Assembly: GCA_023451265.1 (NCBI GenBank)
Contig: JAEYAG010000026.1
Coordinates: forward strand, 1-5,150
Source: Actinomycetes bacterium
Lineage (GTDB): Bacteria; Actinomycetota; Actinomycetes; Actinomycetales; Microbacteriaceae
DNA: 5,150 bases
Direction: 5' to 3'
Under the pieces are notes generated by a model that saw only the letters and a program-made list of their open reading frames with translations, did no database searches and had not been told where the DNA came from. Below are positions 1 through 5,146 of this stretch, piece after piece. Each line of letters begins with the position of its first letter. The stretch's first letter is position 1. A program made the position numbers and the translations under genes.

Positions 1-864
1 CCGCCGGCCGCGGCTGCCGCGGCTGCACCGGCGGCCCCGGCGGCCTCGGTGCGCCGGCCGCCGGAGACCGCACCGGCGCCGCAGCAGACGATTCCCGGGC
101 TCGTCGACAACACCCTGGTGCAGGCCGCCCTGGCGGCGCTTCCGGAGAAGCCGCAGAACACCGACATCATGAACGTCATGCGGCAGGCCCTGCAGGGCCA
201 GTTGTTCGTACGCGCGCAGGGTGACGCGCAGGCGCTGCTGGCGGCGGGTCAGCCGTTGAACCTCGCGATCACGACGTTCCAGGACAAGCGATTCCTGCTC
301 GCGTTCAGCGGCGGCGCTGCGCTGCAGGCGAGCGCGCAGGCCGAGGGGGCGGCCGCGGCATCCGTCATCGGTCAACCGGCGCTCGCGGTGCTGCGCGGCG
401 CGGTCGACGGTGGATACGACGGCATCTACCTCGACCACGCCACGCCGGGCGCTCGGCTCGTGCTGCCGAAGCCGCTCATCGAGAAGGCGCTCGACGAGGG
501 CGAGCCGGGGTTCGAGCTGAAGGGCCTGCTCGCCGGTGCCCGCGGCGACGCGACGGCGCTGCAGGTGGCAGACGCGCTCACCCGCGTGAAGGTGTGGGTC
601 GCCGGCGGAACCGACGACCAGGGCCGGATGGGCCTGGCCGAGGCGCGCGCCACCGACGGGCAGCGGCGGCTCGAGGTGTTCTCGCATCCGCTCGAGGTGA
701 TCGTGCTGGGGCGCGGCGACCGGCCGCTGCCGGTGCTTCCCGAGCAGCTCGCGAAGGCCCTCGCCTCCGAACCGGGCCTGACGGGCATCGTCGTCGACCC
801 GGGCGGCCCGTGGATCGAGCTCGACCGCGACGTGCTCGCCCCGGTGCTCGCCCTCGCCGGCTGA
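1..864 (+). CDS. SseB-family protein with two SseB-like halves (5' end outside window)
   Basis: The reading frame is open from base 1. The first 16 codons encode only Pro, Ala and Ser, so the true start probably lies upstream. The GTG at 49 is only the first start-type codon in view and has no Shine-Dalgarno sequence before it. Numbering from that GTG, the first SseB-like half spans about residues 24-146 (LFVRAQGD at 52-59, FQDKRFLLAFSGG at 77-89, GGYDGIYLD at 121-129). A second, shorter half spans about 160-271 (KVWVAGG, LEVIVLGRGDRPLPVLP, GIVVDPGGPWIELD). The frame ends at TGA 862-864. The call rests on pattern recognition of the SseB N-terminal and C-terminal domains. Proteins of this family in actinobacteria are soluble and mostly uncharacterised; the Salmonella name comes from a distant secretion-related relative and should not be read as a type III secretion role. 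There is no signal peptide or membrane segment in the visible part. Confidence 0.75.
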   Translation, partial: PPAAAAAAAPAAPAASVRRPPETAPAPQQTIPGLVDNTLVQAALAALPEKPQNTDIMNVMRQALQGQLFVRAQGDAQALLAAGQPLNLAITTFQDKRFLLAFSGGAALQASAQAEGAAAASVIGQPALAVLRGAVDGGYDGIYLDHATPGARLVLPKPLIEKALDEGEPGFELKGLLAGARGDATALQVADALTRVKVWVAGGTDDQGRMGLAEARATDGQRRLEVFSHPLEVIVLGRGDRPLPVLPEQLAKALASEPGLTGIVVDPGGPWIELDRDVLAPVLALAG

Positions 865-942
865 CGGCGTCGCCCCGGCGGCCCGCGCTTGCTGGCTGAC
901 GGCGCCGCGCCGGTGCTGGCGCTTGCCGGCCGACGGCGTCGC
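829..942 (+). repeat. Diverged tandem copy of the SseB gene 3' end, lying beyond the stop codon
   Basis: Bases 841-873 (last seven codons, stop and 9 nt after it) recur at 910-942 with 29 of 33 identical bases. The shift of 69 nt keeps the frame. The three differences inside the shared PVLALAG codons are all synonymous third-position changes, and the fourth turns the stop TGA into CGA. Weaker similarity extends back to 829/898 (DVLAPVLALAG versus DGAAPVLALAG). A shorter core (gctgacggcg and variants) occurs three times, at 853-873, 888-908 and 922-942, with a period of 34-35 nt. Confidence 0.7.
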
Positions 943-1014
943 GAAAGCAGGCTGAAACGGCGATCCGGGGCCGTTGGCGGGTCGTCGAGGTCGATCTGGC
1001 CTGCTTTCGCGACG
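937..1014. repeat. Perfect 16-bp inverted repeat with 46-nt interior; possible REP/MITE-like element
   Basis: The arm at 937-952 (cgtcgcgaaagcaggc) is exactly complementary to 999-1014. Inside, 956-961 (aacggc) pairs with 970-975, giving a nested hairpin with an 8-nt loop. The heptamer gacggcg occurs at 932-938 and again at 1011-1017, flanking a 72-nt core at 939-1010, which could be a target-site duplication. However, the same heptamer is part of the local repeat, so this is weak. No T-run follows, so it is not a classical Rho-independent terminator, although it could still stop transcription from the SseB gene as a long stem. Confidence 0.65.
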
Positions 1015-1034
1015 GCGGGCGCCCGCGACGCCAA

Positions 1035-1053
1035 CGCCCGCGCGGCGCGGGCG
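1035..1053 (+). terminator. GC-rich hairpin, candidate U-less terminator after the SseB gene
   Basis: A perfect 8-bp stem (cgcccgcg at 1035-1042, cgcgggcg at 1046-1053) closes a 3-nt loop. It is preceded by a perfect 12-bp palindrome at 1015-1026. There is no U-tract after it, so it would be an actinobacterial-style tail-less terminator at best. It sits just upstream of the promoter of the next gene and could instead be a regulatory site. Confidence 0.35.
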
Positions 1054-1079
1054 GGGTGTTGCGCGTGCCGCGGCCGCCC

Positions 1080-1085
1080 TAGGGT
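1080..1085 (+). promoter_or_regulatory. Putative -10 element (TAGGGT) for the polymerase gene, leaderless start
   Basis: TAGGGT fits the TAnnnT actinobacterial -10 pattern and ends 6 nt before the ATG at 1092, so transcription would begin at or next to the start codon. There is no Shine-Dalgarno sequence in front of the ATG, which agrees with leaderless translation. A weak -35 candidate, TTGCGC at 1059-1064, has a short 15-nt spacer. Confidence 0.5.
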
Positions 1086-1091
1086 CGAGCC

Positions 1092-2117
1092 ATGGCCTCC
1101 GAGCGCATCACTCTCACGATCCCCGGCCCCGACGGCGAGCGCGAGGTGTCGCTGTCGAGCCCGAACCGGGTCATCTGGCCGGAGGTCGGGATCACCAAGC
1201 GCGAGCTCGCCGAGTACGCCATCGCCGTCGCGGAGCCGTTCCTGCGTGCCAACGGCCACCGGCCCGTGTCGCTCGAGCGGTTCCCCGACTCGGTCGACGG
1301 GGAGAGCTTCTTCTCCAAGAACCCGCCGAAGGGCGCGCCCGACTACGTGCACGAGGTGATGTGCACGTACAACAGCGGGCGGCGGCATCCGCAGGTCGTC
1401 CTCGACGAGGCGGCCGCGATCGTCTGGGCGATCCAGATGAACACCGTCGTCTTCCACCCGTGGGCCTCGCTCGCGCGTGACACCGACAATCCCGTCGAAC
1501 TGCGGATCGATCTCGATCCGCAGCCCGGAACGGATTTCGCGGATGCCGCGGCCGTCGCCCCGGCCCTGCGTGACGTGCTGCGCGAAGCGGGATTGGAGCC
1601 GTGGCTGAAGACGAGCGGAAACCGCGGCATCCACGTCTTCTGCCCGATCGAACCCACCCACGAGTTCCTCGACGTGCGGCACGCGGTGATCGCGGCTGGG
1701 CGCGAACTCGAGCGCCGGATGCCCGACCAGGTCACGACGAACTGGTGGAAGGAGGAGCGCGGCGAGCGCATCTTCGTCGACTTCAACCAGGCCAACCGCG
1801 ACCGCACGATGGCGGGCGCCTACAGCCCGCGGGCGCTGCCGGCGGCGACCGTCGCGACCCCGATCACGTGGGACGAGTTGGCCGACGGTGTGGACCCGGC
1901 ATCCTTCACCGTGCGGACGGTGCCCGAGCGGCTCGCCGACATCGGTGACCCGTGGGCTGACCTGCAGGCCGCCCCCGGCCGCATCGACACGCTGCTGGAG
2001 TGGTGGCAGCGCGACCTCGACGACGGGCTCGGCGAGCTGCCGTTCCCGCCCGAGTTTCCCAAGATGCCCGGCGAGCCGCCGCGCGTGCAGCCGAGCCGCG
2101 CGCGCAAGCCCGACTGA
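1092..2117 (+). CDS. Stand-alone LigD-type primase-polymerase (PolDom / Prim-PolC-like)
   Basis: This 341-residue protein matches the archaeo-eukaryotic primase-type polymerase domain found in bacterial LigD. Such enzymes add nucleotides, often ribonucleotides, at gaps and broken ends in non-homologous end joining or short-gap excision repair. Visible motifs: FHPW (121-124), the metal-binding pair in RIDLDP (Asp140 and Asp142), KTSGNRGIH (173-181, nucleotide-binding Ser/His motif) and IFVDFNQ with the third acidic residue, Asp230. The N-terminal segment has LSSPNRVIWPE, usual at this position. The tail PKMPGEPPRVQPSRARK resembles stand-alone actinobacterial members. Length is normal for a single PolDom. 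There is no ligase or phosphoesterase domain, and no ligase or Ku gene lies in the window, so any partner must be elsewhere. It is therefore not called ligD. ATG 1092 is chosen because of the -10 element 6 nt upstream. All key residues are present, so it is probably active. The family is certain; the pathway is inferred. Confidence 0.92.
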   Translation: MASERITLTIPGPDGEREVSLSSPNRVIWPEVGITKRELAEYAIAVAEPFLRANGHRPVSLERFPDSVDGESFFSKNPPKGAPDYVHEVMCTYNSGRRHPQVVLDEAAAIVWAIQMNTVVFHPWASLARDTDNPVELRIDLDPQPGTDFADAAAVAPALRDVLREAGLEPWLKTSGNRGIHVFCPIEPTHEFLDVRHAVIAAGRELERRMPDQVTTNWWKEERGERIFVDFNQANRDRTMAGAYSPRALPAATVATPITWDELADGVDPASFTVRTVPERLADIGDPWADLQAAPGRIDTLLEWWQRDLDDGLGELPFPPEFPKMPGEPPRVQPSRARKPD

Positions 2118-2119
2118 CG

Positions 2120-3319
2120 CTACGCAACGGGCGCGTCGGCGGTGCGGGCGCGGGTGGCCGCGGCGTCCTCGCGATGCTTCGGGCGCGCCCAGCGCGCGGG
2201 CGTGTGAGGCCCGTCCCACACCTGCACGATGCCCCACGCGACGGCGGTGATCGGCACCGCGAGCACGGCGCCGACGATGCCCGACAGCACCGTCCCGATC
2301 GTCAGGGCGACGAGCACGACGAACGCGTGCAGCTTCATCGACCGGCCCATGAGGACCGGCTGCAGGAGGTTCCCCTCGAGCTGGTTGACGAGCACGACGA
2401 CGCCCACGACGAGAAGCGCGACCACCCAGCCGTTGGCGACGAGCGCGACGAGGGCCGCGAGGATGCCGGCGAGGGTCGCACCCACGATGGGGATGAACGC
2501 CAGCAGGAACACCAGCACCGCGAGCGGGATCGCGAGCGGCACCTGCAGGATGAGCAGTCCGATGAGGATGCCGACGGCATCGACCGCGGCGACCGTCGCC
2601 GTCCCGCGGACGTAGGAGCCGAGGGTCTGCACCGTCTTGTCGCCGATGCGCACCGCGCGCTCGTAGTTCTCACCGCGGAAGGGGCGCAGGAGGAACGCCC
2701 ACATCTGCGGGCCGTCCTTCAGGAAGAAGAAGAGCATGACGACCATGAGCACGAGCCCCGTGACGAAGTTCGCGACCGCGCTCACCCCGGCGATCGCGCC
2801 GGAGCCGAACTGGGCGCTGGTCACGAAGCTCTGCAGCTGCGCGATCCACTCGTCGATCTGGTCGTGGTCGATGTCGAACGGCAGCGTCCGGCCCCACGCG
2901 AGAAGGTCCTGGAAGCCCGCCTCGGCCTGCGCGTAGAGCGTGTCCCACTGGTCGCGGACCGCCCAGACGATCAGCCACGACACCGCGCCGAGGATCACGA
3001 GGATCGCCAGGAGCGCCATCAGCGTGGCCACGAGCGAGGGCACGCCGCGCCGGCGCAGCCACGTCATGACGGGGGCGAACGCCGAGGCGAAGATGAGGGC
3101 GAGCACGAGCGGGATCGTCACAACGGTGACCTGCTGGATGCCGACGATGATCGCCGCCGCGATCGCCACGACGATCATGATCTGCAGCGCGCGGATCGCG
3201 AGCACGCCGAGCCCGTCGGACCACAGACTCCACGGCTTGCCGCCGCCGGCGTCGACCCGCAGGGCCTTGGCCGACGTGTCGACGCGGACGGTCTTCGGCG
3301 GTGAGCTGAACAGTCCCAT
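2120..3319 (-). CDS. AI-2E family transporter (PerM/TqsA-like multi-pass membrane protein)
   Basis: This 399-residue integral membrane protein has a cytoplasmic N-terminus (1-40) followed by hydrophobic segments at about 44-60, 64-83, 97-121, 176-200, 243-258, 262-290, 296-312 and 331-366. A mainly polar loop lies at about 122-172. Family hallmarks are FFFLKDG (197-203), FIPIVGATLAG (275-285), NQLEGNLLQPVLMGRSMKLH (312-331) and the final GIVGAVLAVPITAV block (347-360). The Arg/Ala-rich tail (372-399) is likely cytoplasmic. The family contains E. coli TqsA, linked to autoinducer-2 export, but most members have other or unknown substrates, and autoinducer-2 transport should not be assumed here. 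The start at 3319 has a TAGCGT element 6 nt upstream; GGAGG abuts the ATG too closely to act as a ribosome binding site. The gene converges on the polymerase gene, with only 2 nt between the stop codons. Confidence 0.9.
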   Translation of the reverse strand: MGLFSSPPKTVRVDTSAKALRVDAGGGKPWSLWSDGLGVLAIRALQIMIVVAIAAAIIVGIQQVTVVTIPLVLALIFASAFAPVMTWLRRRGVPSLVATLMALLAILVILGAVSWLIVWAVRDQWDTLYAQAEAGFQDLLAWGRTLPFDIDHDQIDEWIAQLQSFVTSAQFGSGAIAGVSAVANFVTGLVLMVVMLFFFLKDGPQMWAFLLRPFRGENYERAVRIGDKTVQTLGSYVRGTATVAAVDAVGILIGLLILQVPLAIPLAVLVFLLAFIPIVGATLAGILAALVALVANGWVVALLVVGVVVLVNQLEGNLLQPVLMGRSMKLHAFVVLVALTIGTVLSGIVGAVLAVPITAVAWGIVQVWDGPHTPARWARPKHREDAAATRARTADAPVA

Positions 3320-3325
3320 CCTCCG

Positions 3326-3331
3326 ACGCTA
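3326..3331 (-). promoter_or_regulatory. Putative -10 element (TAGCGT) for the AI-2E family gene, leaderless start
   Basis: On the minus strand TAGCGT ends 6 nt before the ATG (3319-3317), the same geometry as at the polymerase gene. GGAGG directly touches the ATG, so a leaderless start is more likely than Shine-Dalgarno initiation. No convincing -35 element was seen. Confidence 0.45.
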
Positions 3332-3335
3332 ACCG

Positions 3336-3701
3336 ATGCCGCGCGTCCGCCGCCGTCACGGCGCCTGATCGTCCTGGGAACCGTCGCGGGGCTCGCCTGC
3401 GGCGTCATCCCCGCGGTGGGAGCTGCCCGAGGGCGCGGCCACCGTCACCGTCGAGACCGAGGCGTGGCCGCTGGTCCTGCTGTCGGGTCAGGTGCACGTC
3501 ACCGGGTTCGCTGCGGGTCAGGATGCCGTCGACGCACCCGGGCCGGTCTCGTCGGGCTTCCAGGTGCTCGCGGTGTCGTGGACGGGCATCGTGCTGCTGG
3601 CGGTCGTGGCCGGCGTCGTCGTCTGGCTCGTGATCCGGCGCCGGCGCGCGCGGGGCTCCCGGCCGCAGGTCGTCAGCGCGAACCCCACTCCCGCTCCGTG
3701 A
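3336..3701 (+). pseudogene. Small membrane protein (signal peptide, short outer domain, one TM), apparently frameshifted
   Basis: No single frame covers this gene. From ATG 3336 the frame reads MPRVRRRHGA and stops at TGA 3366. In another frame, bases 3353-3418 encode RRLIVLGTVAGLACGVIPAV, a convincing signal-peptide or anchor sequence, but without a start codon. From about 3420 the coding signal returns to the first frame: ELPEGAATVTVETEAW, then a short outer region, a transmembrane segment at 3579-3635 (W-T-G-I-V-L-L through W-L-V-I), a RRRR cytoplasmic anchor and a Pro-rich tail ending at TGA 3699-3701. Third-position GC is very high in the used frame of each part. Two compensating single-base changes, one near 3351-3364 and one near 3409-3420, would restore one protein of about 121 residues. 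Alternatives: a sequencing error, or a genuine 69-residue protein from GTG 3492, which lacks a clear ribosome binding site. I do not recognise the family. Confidence 0.5.
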
Positions 3702-4989
3702 AGACCCGCGCCACGGTGAGGCCGATGGCGAGCGCGACGACGACGAACAGCGCCGTCATCGCGTTCTGGATCGCTGCGAGTGTGTCACCGTCGATGACGC
3801 CGGCTATCGATCGGTAGGCGGCGGCGCCGGGCACCATGATGAGGACCGCGGGCACGGTCAGCGTCACGCGCGCCGCGCGCAGCCGGTCGCCGAACAGGTA
3901 CGCGCCGAGGCCGACCGCCAGCGCCGCCGCTGCGGCGGCGACGGCCGGGTTCACCTGCGCGTCGACGAGGGCGAGGCGGCCGACGTTGGCGATCGCGCCG
4001 AGGGCGGCGGCCGTCACGGCGATCGCACACGGGGTCGAGAAGAGTGCCGCGAACCCCAGCACGCCGACGAACCCGGCGATCAGCCGCATGAGGGAGAGGA
4101 GCGGTTCGCCGAGCTCGGGCGCGGCCGTCTGGGTGACCGTGGTGTGGAAGATCGTCGCGACCGCCCACACCGCCGTCCCGGTCGCGAGCAGGATGAGAGC
4201 CGCGTAGGTGACGCGCGCGATGCCCGCGTTCAGGTCGAGCCGCGCAAGGTCGAGGGCGCCGGTGACCAGCGGGAAGCCGGGCACCAGGTACAGCACCGCG
4301 CTCGTCAGCGCCGCGTCGTGCTGAGCGCCGGGAAGGCCGACGAGCACGAACACCGCGGCGACGGCGAGATACACCAGCAGCGCCGTGACGGCCGAGGCGA
4401 ACACGGTCAGGAACTCGTTGGTGCGGAGGCGATGGATGGCCATGCGCACGGCCTGACCGGCCCCGGCGGCGATGCCGACCGCGACGAACTCCTGCCACCC
4501 GCCGTTGTTCAGCAGCGCGAACGCGGCGCACGCGAGCGCCGCCGCCACGACGCGCAGCGCCGGGGAGGAGCGCCGCGGCATCCGCTCGATCTCGGTCAGT
4601 CGCGCCTGCAGCTGGGCCGGGATCGTGCCGTCGACGAGCTCGTTCGTCAGTCGCTTCAGCGCCGTCAGCCGATCGGCGTCGACGGCGGGCTGGCGGATCT
4701 CCGCCACGCGGGTGCGGAACATCTGCCCGCGCCCGGCGGTCGCGACGATGTCGGTCATGCCCACGCGGCAGTGCAGCTGCTCGATGCCGAGCGCGCCGGC
4801 GGCGCGTTCCATGCTGTCGCGCACGCGCGCAGACGACGCGCCGGCGCCCAGCATGAGGGCGCCCAGCCGGGTGACGGCGTCGGTCCGTGCGATGAACTGC
4901 ACGGGCTCCAGGCGCAGCTCCTGCGTGTGGGTGGGCACCGGATCGCCGTCGCGGTCCGGCCCGTCAGGGGCGTCGGGGGCGTCGGCCAT
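3673..4989 (-). CDS. Fused ThrE-type threonine/serine exporter family protein
   Basis: From ATG 4989 this is a 438-residue membrane protein with both halves of the ThrE family in one chain, as in Corynebacterium glutamicum ThrE (about 490 residues), whereas enterobacteria split them into YjjP and YjjB. The first half (DUF1212/PF06738-like) has a soluble N-terminal domain, about 32-140 (FIARTDAVTRLGALMLGAGASS), then helices from about 143 and the signature YLVPGFPLVTGALDLARLDLNAGIAR core (about 234-259). The second half (PF12821-like) runs from about 300 to 430, with the matching VPGAAAYRSI motif at 386-395. About ten hydrophobic segments are visible. The known family member exports Thr and Ser using the proton motive force; the substrate here is inferred. 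An ATG 12 codons upstream (5025) is possible, but 4989 is preferred because GAGGAT lies just ahead of it. Residues 1-16 are a low-complexity Asp/Ala/Pro tract. The 3' end overlaps the opposing small gene by 29 nt. Confidence 0.88.
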   Translation of the reverse strand: MADAPDAPDGPDRDGDPVPTHTQELRLEPVQFIARTDAVTRLGALMLGAGASSARVRDSMERAAGALGIEQLHCRVGMTDIVATAGRGQMFRTRVAEIRQPAVDADRLTALKRLTNELVDGTIPAQLQARLTEIERMPRRSSPALRVVAAALACAAFALLNNGGWQEFVAVGIAAGAGQAVRMAIHRLRTNEFLTVFASAVTALLVYLAVAAVFVLVGLPGAQHDAALTSAVLYLVPGFPLVTGALDLARLDLNAGIARVTYAALILLATGTAVWAVATIFHTTVTQTAAPELGEPLLSLMRLIAGFVGVLGFAALFSTPCAIAVTAAALGAIANVGRLALVDAQVNPAVAAAAAALAVGLGAYLFGDRLRAARVTLTVPAVLIMVPGAAAYRSIAGVIDGDTLAAIQNAMTALFVVVALAIGLTVARVFTEREWGSR

Positions 4990-4995
4990 GCTCCG

Positions 4996-5001
4996 ATCCT
5001 C
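4996..5001 (-). promoter_or_regulatory. GAGGAT just before the exporter start: Shine-Dalgarno or -10
   Basis: On the minus strand GAGGAT is followed by 6 nt and the ATG at 4989. It fits a Shine-Dalgarno core (GAGGA, spacer 7). It also fits the xAxxxT -10 geometry seen at the other two starts. Either reading supports 4989 over the upstream ATG at 5025. Confidence 0.4.
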
Positions 5002-5024
5002 GCACCGCGACGCCCCCGGGCGCA

Positions 5025-5064
5025 CCCGCCGCGGCCGGGAAAACGGCCCGGTGGTGGCGGCGGG
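5025..5064. repeat. Imperfect 40-bp hairpin in the divergent intergenic region
   Basis: The outer arms 5025-5032 (cccgccgc) and 5057-5064 (gcggcggg) are perfectly complementary. An inner stem pairs 5035-5039 (ccggg) with 5047-5051 (cccgg) around a 7-nt A-rich loop, leaving an internal loop between the stems. There is no T-run on either side. It could be a leader hairpin of the exporter mRNA, if transcription starts near the AT-rich spot at 5065-5070, or a protein-binding site. Confidence 0.5.
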
Positions 5065-5107
5065 ATATTCACGGTCGCCGGCCGATCGGGCCTCCGGCGG
5101 CGCCCGC

Positions 5108-5113
5108 TATCGT
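5108..5113 (+). promoter_or_regulatory. Putative -10 element (TATCGT) of a rightward gene beyond the window
   Basis: TATCGT matches TAnnnT and stands in a GC-rich stretch. It would place the transcription start at about 5120-5121. No good -35 element was seen. The start codon of the controlled gene is not in the window: no ATG, GTG or TTG follows the AAGGAGG at 5121-5127. A GTG at 5115 opens a frame to the edge (VVKEGGSPPPPQ), but it lies too close to the -10 to be the start for this promoter. Confidence 0.4.
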
Positions 5114-5122
5114 CGTGGTCAA

Positions 5123-5146
5123 GGAGGGCGGGTCACCGCCACCTCC
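5123..5146 (+). promoter_or_regulatory. Leader hairpin burying an AAGGAGG sequence
   Basis: The inner stem pairs 5127-5131 (ggcgg) with 5136-5140 (ccgcc) around a 4-nt loop. After a 2-nt bulge it continues as ggag 5123-5126 with ctcc 5143-5146. The Shine-Dalgarno-like AAGGAGG (5121-5127) is thus paired with an ACCTCC sequence. It lies right at the predicted 5' end of the transcript. Whether it belongs to an mRNA leader or to a small RNA cannot be told from the window. Confidence 0.4.

Noticed and set aside
937..1014. Classical Rho-independent terminator
   Set aside because: The inverted repeat is strong, but there is no T-run on either strand and the interior is 46 nt long.
889..1359. 156-codon frame continuing the SseB frame past its stop
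   Set aside because: After the short duplicated PVLALAG segment it becomes Arg/Ser-rich low-information sequence and runs over the polymerase gene in the wrong frame. Only the duplication was kept as an observation.
426..2237. 603-codon open frame on the minus strand, opposite the SseB and polymerase genes
   Set aside because: Arg/His/Ala-rich with no recognisable domain. It spans two well-supported plus-strand genes and an intergenic region, as expected of antisense shadows in high-GC DNA.
2000..3304. 434-codon plus-strand open frame opposite the AI-2E family gene
   Set aside because: The composition is extreme in Arg, His, Asp and Glu and mirrors the hydrophobic codons of the real minus-strand membrane protein.
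3416..3817. 133-codon plus-strand frame from GTG 3416
   Set aside because: Gly/Arg-rich shadow of the small membrane-protein gene that also runs into the exporter gene. Only its upstream continuation (3353-3418) has a sensible signal-peptide sequence.
3785..4531. 248-codon minus-strand frame inside the exporter gene
   Set aside because: Arg-rich shadow in another frame of a clearly recognisable ThrE-family protein.
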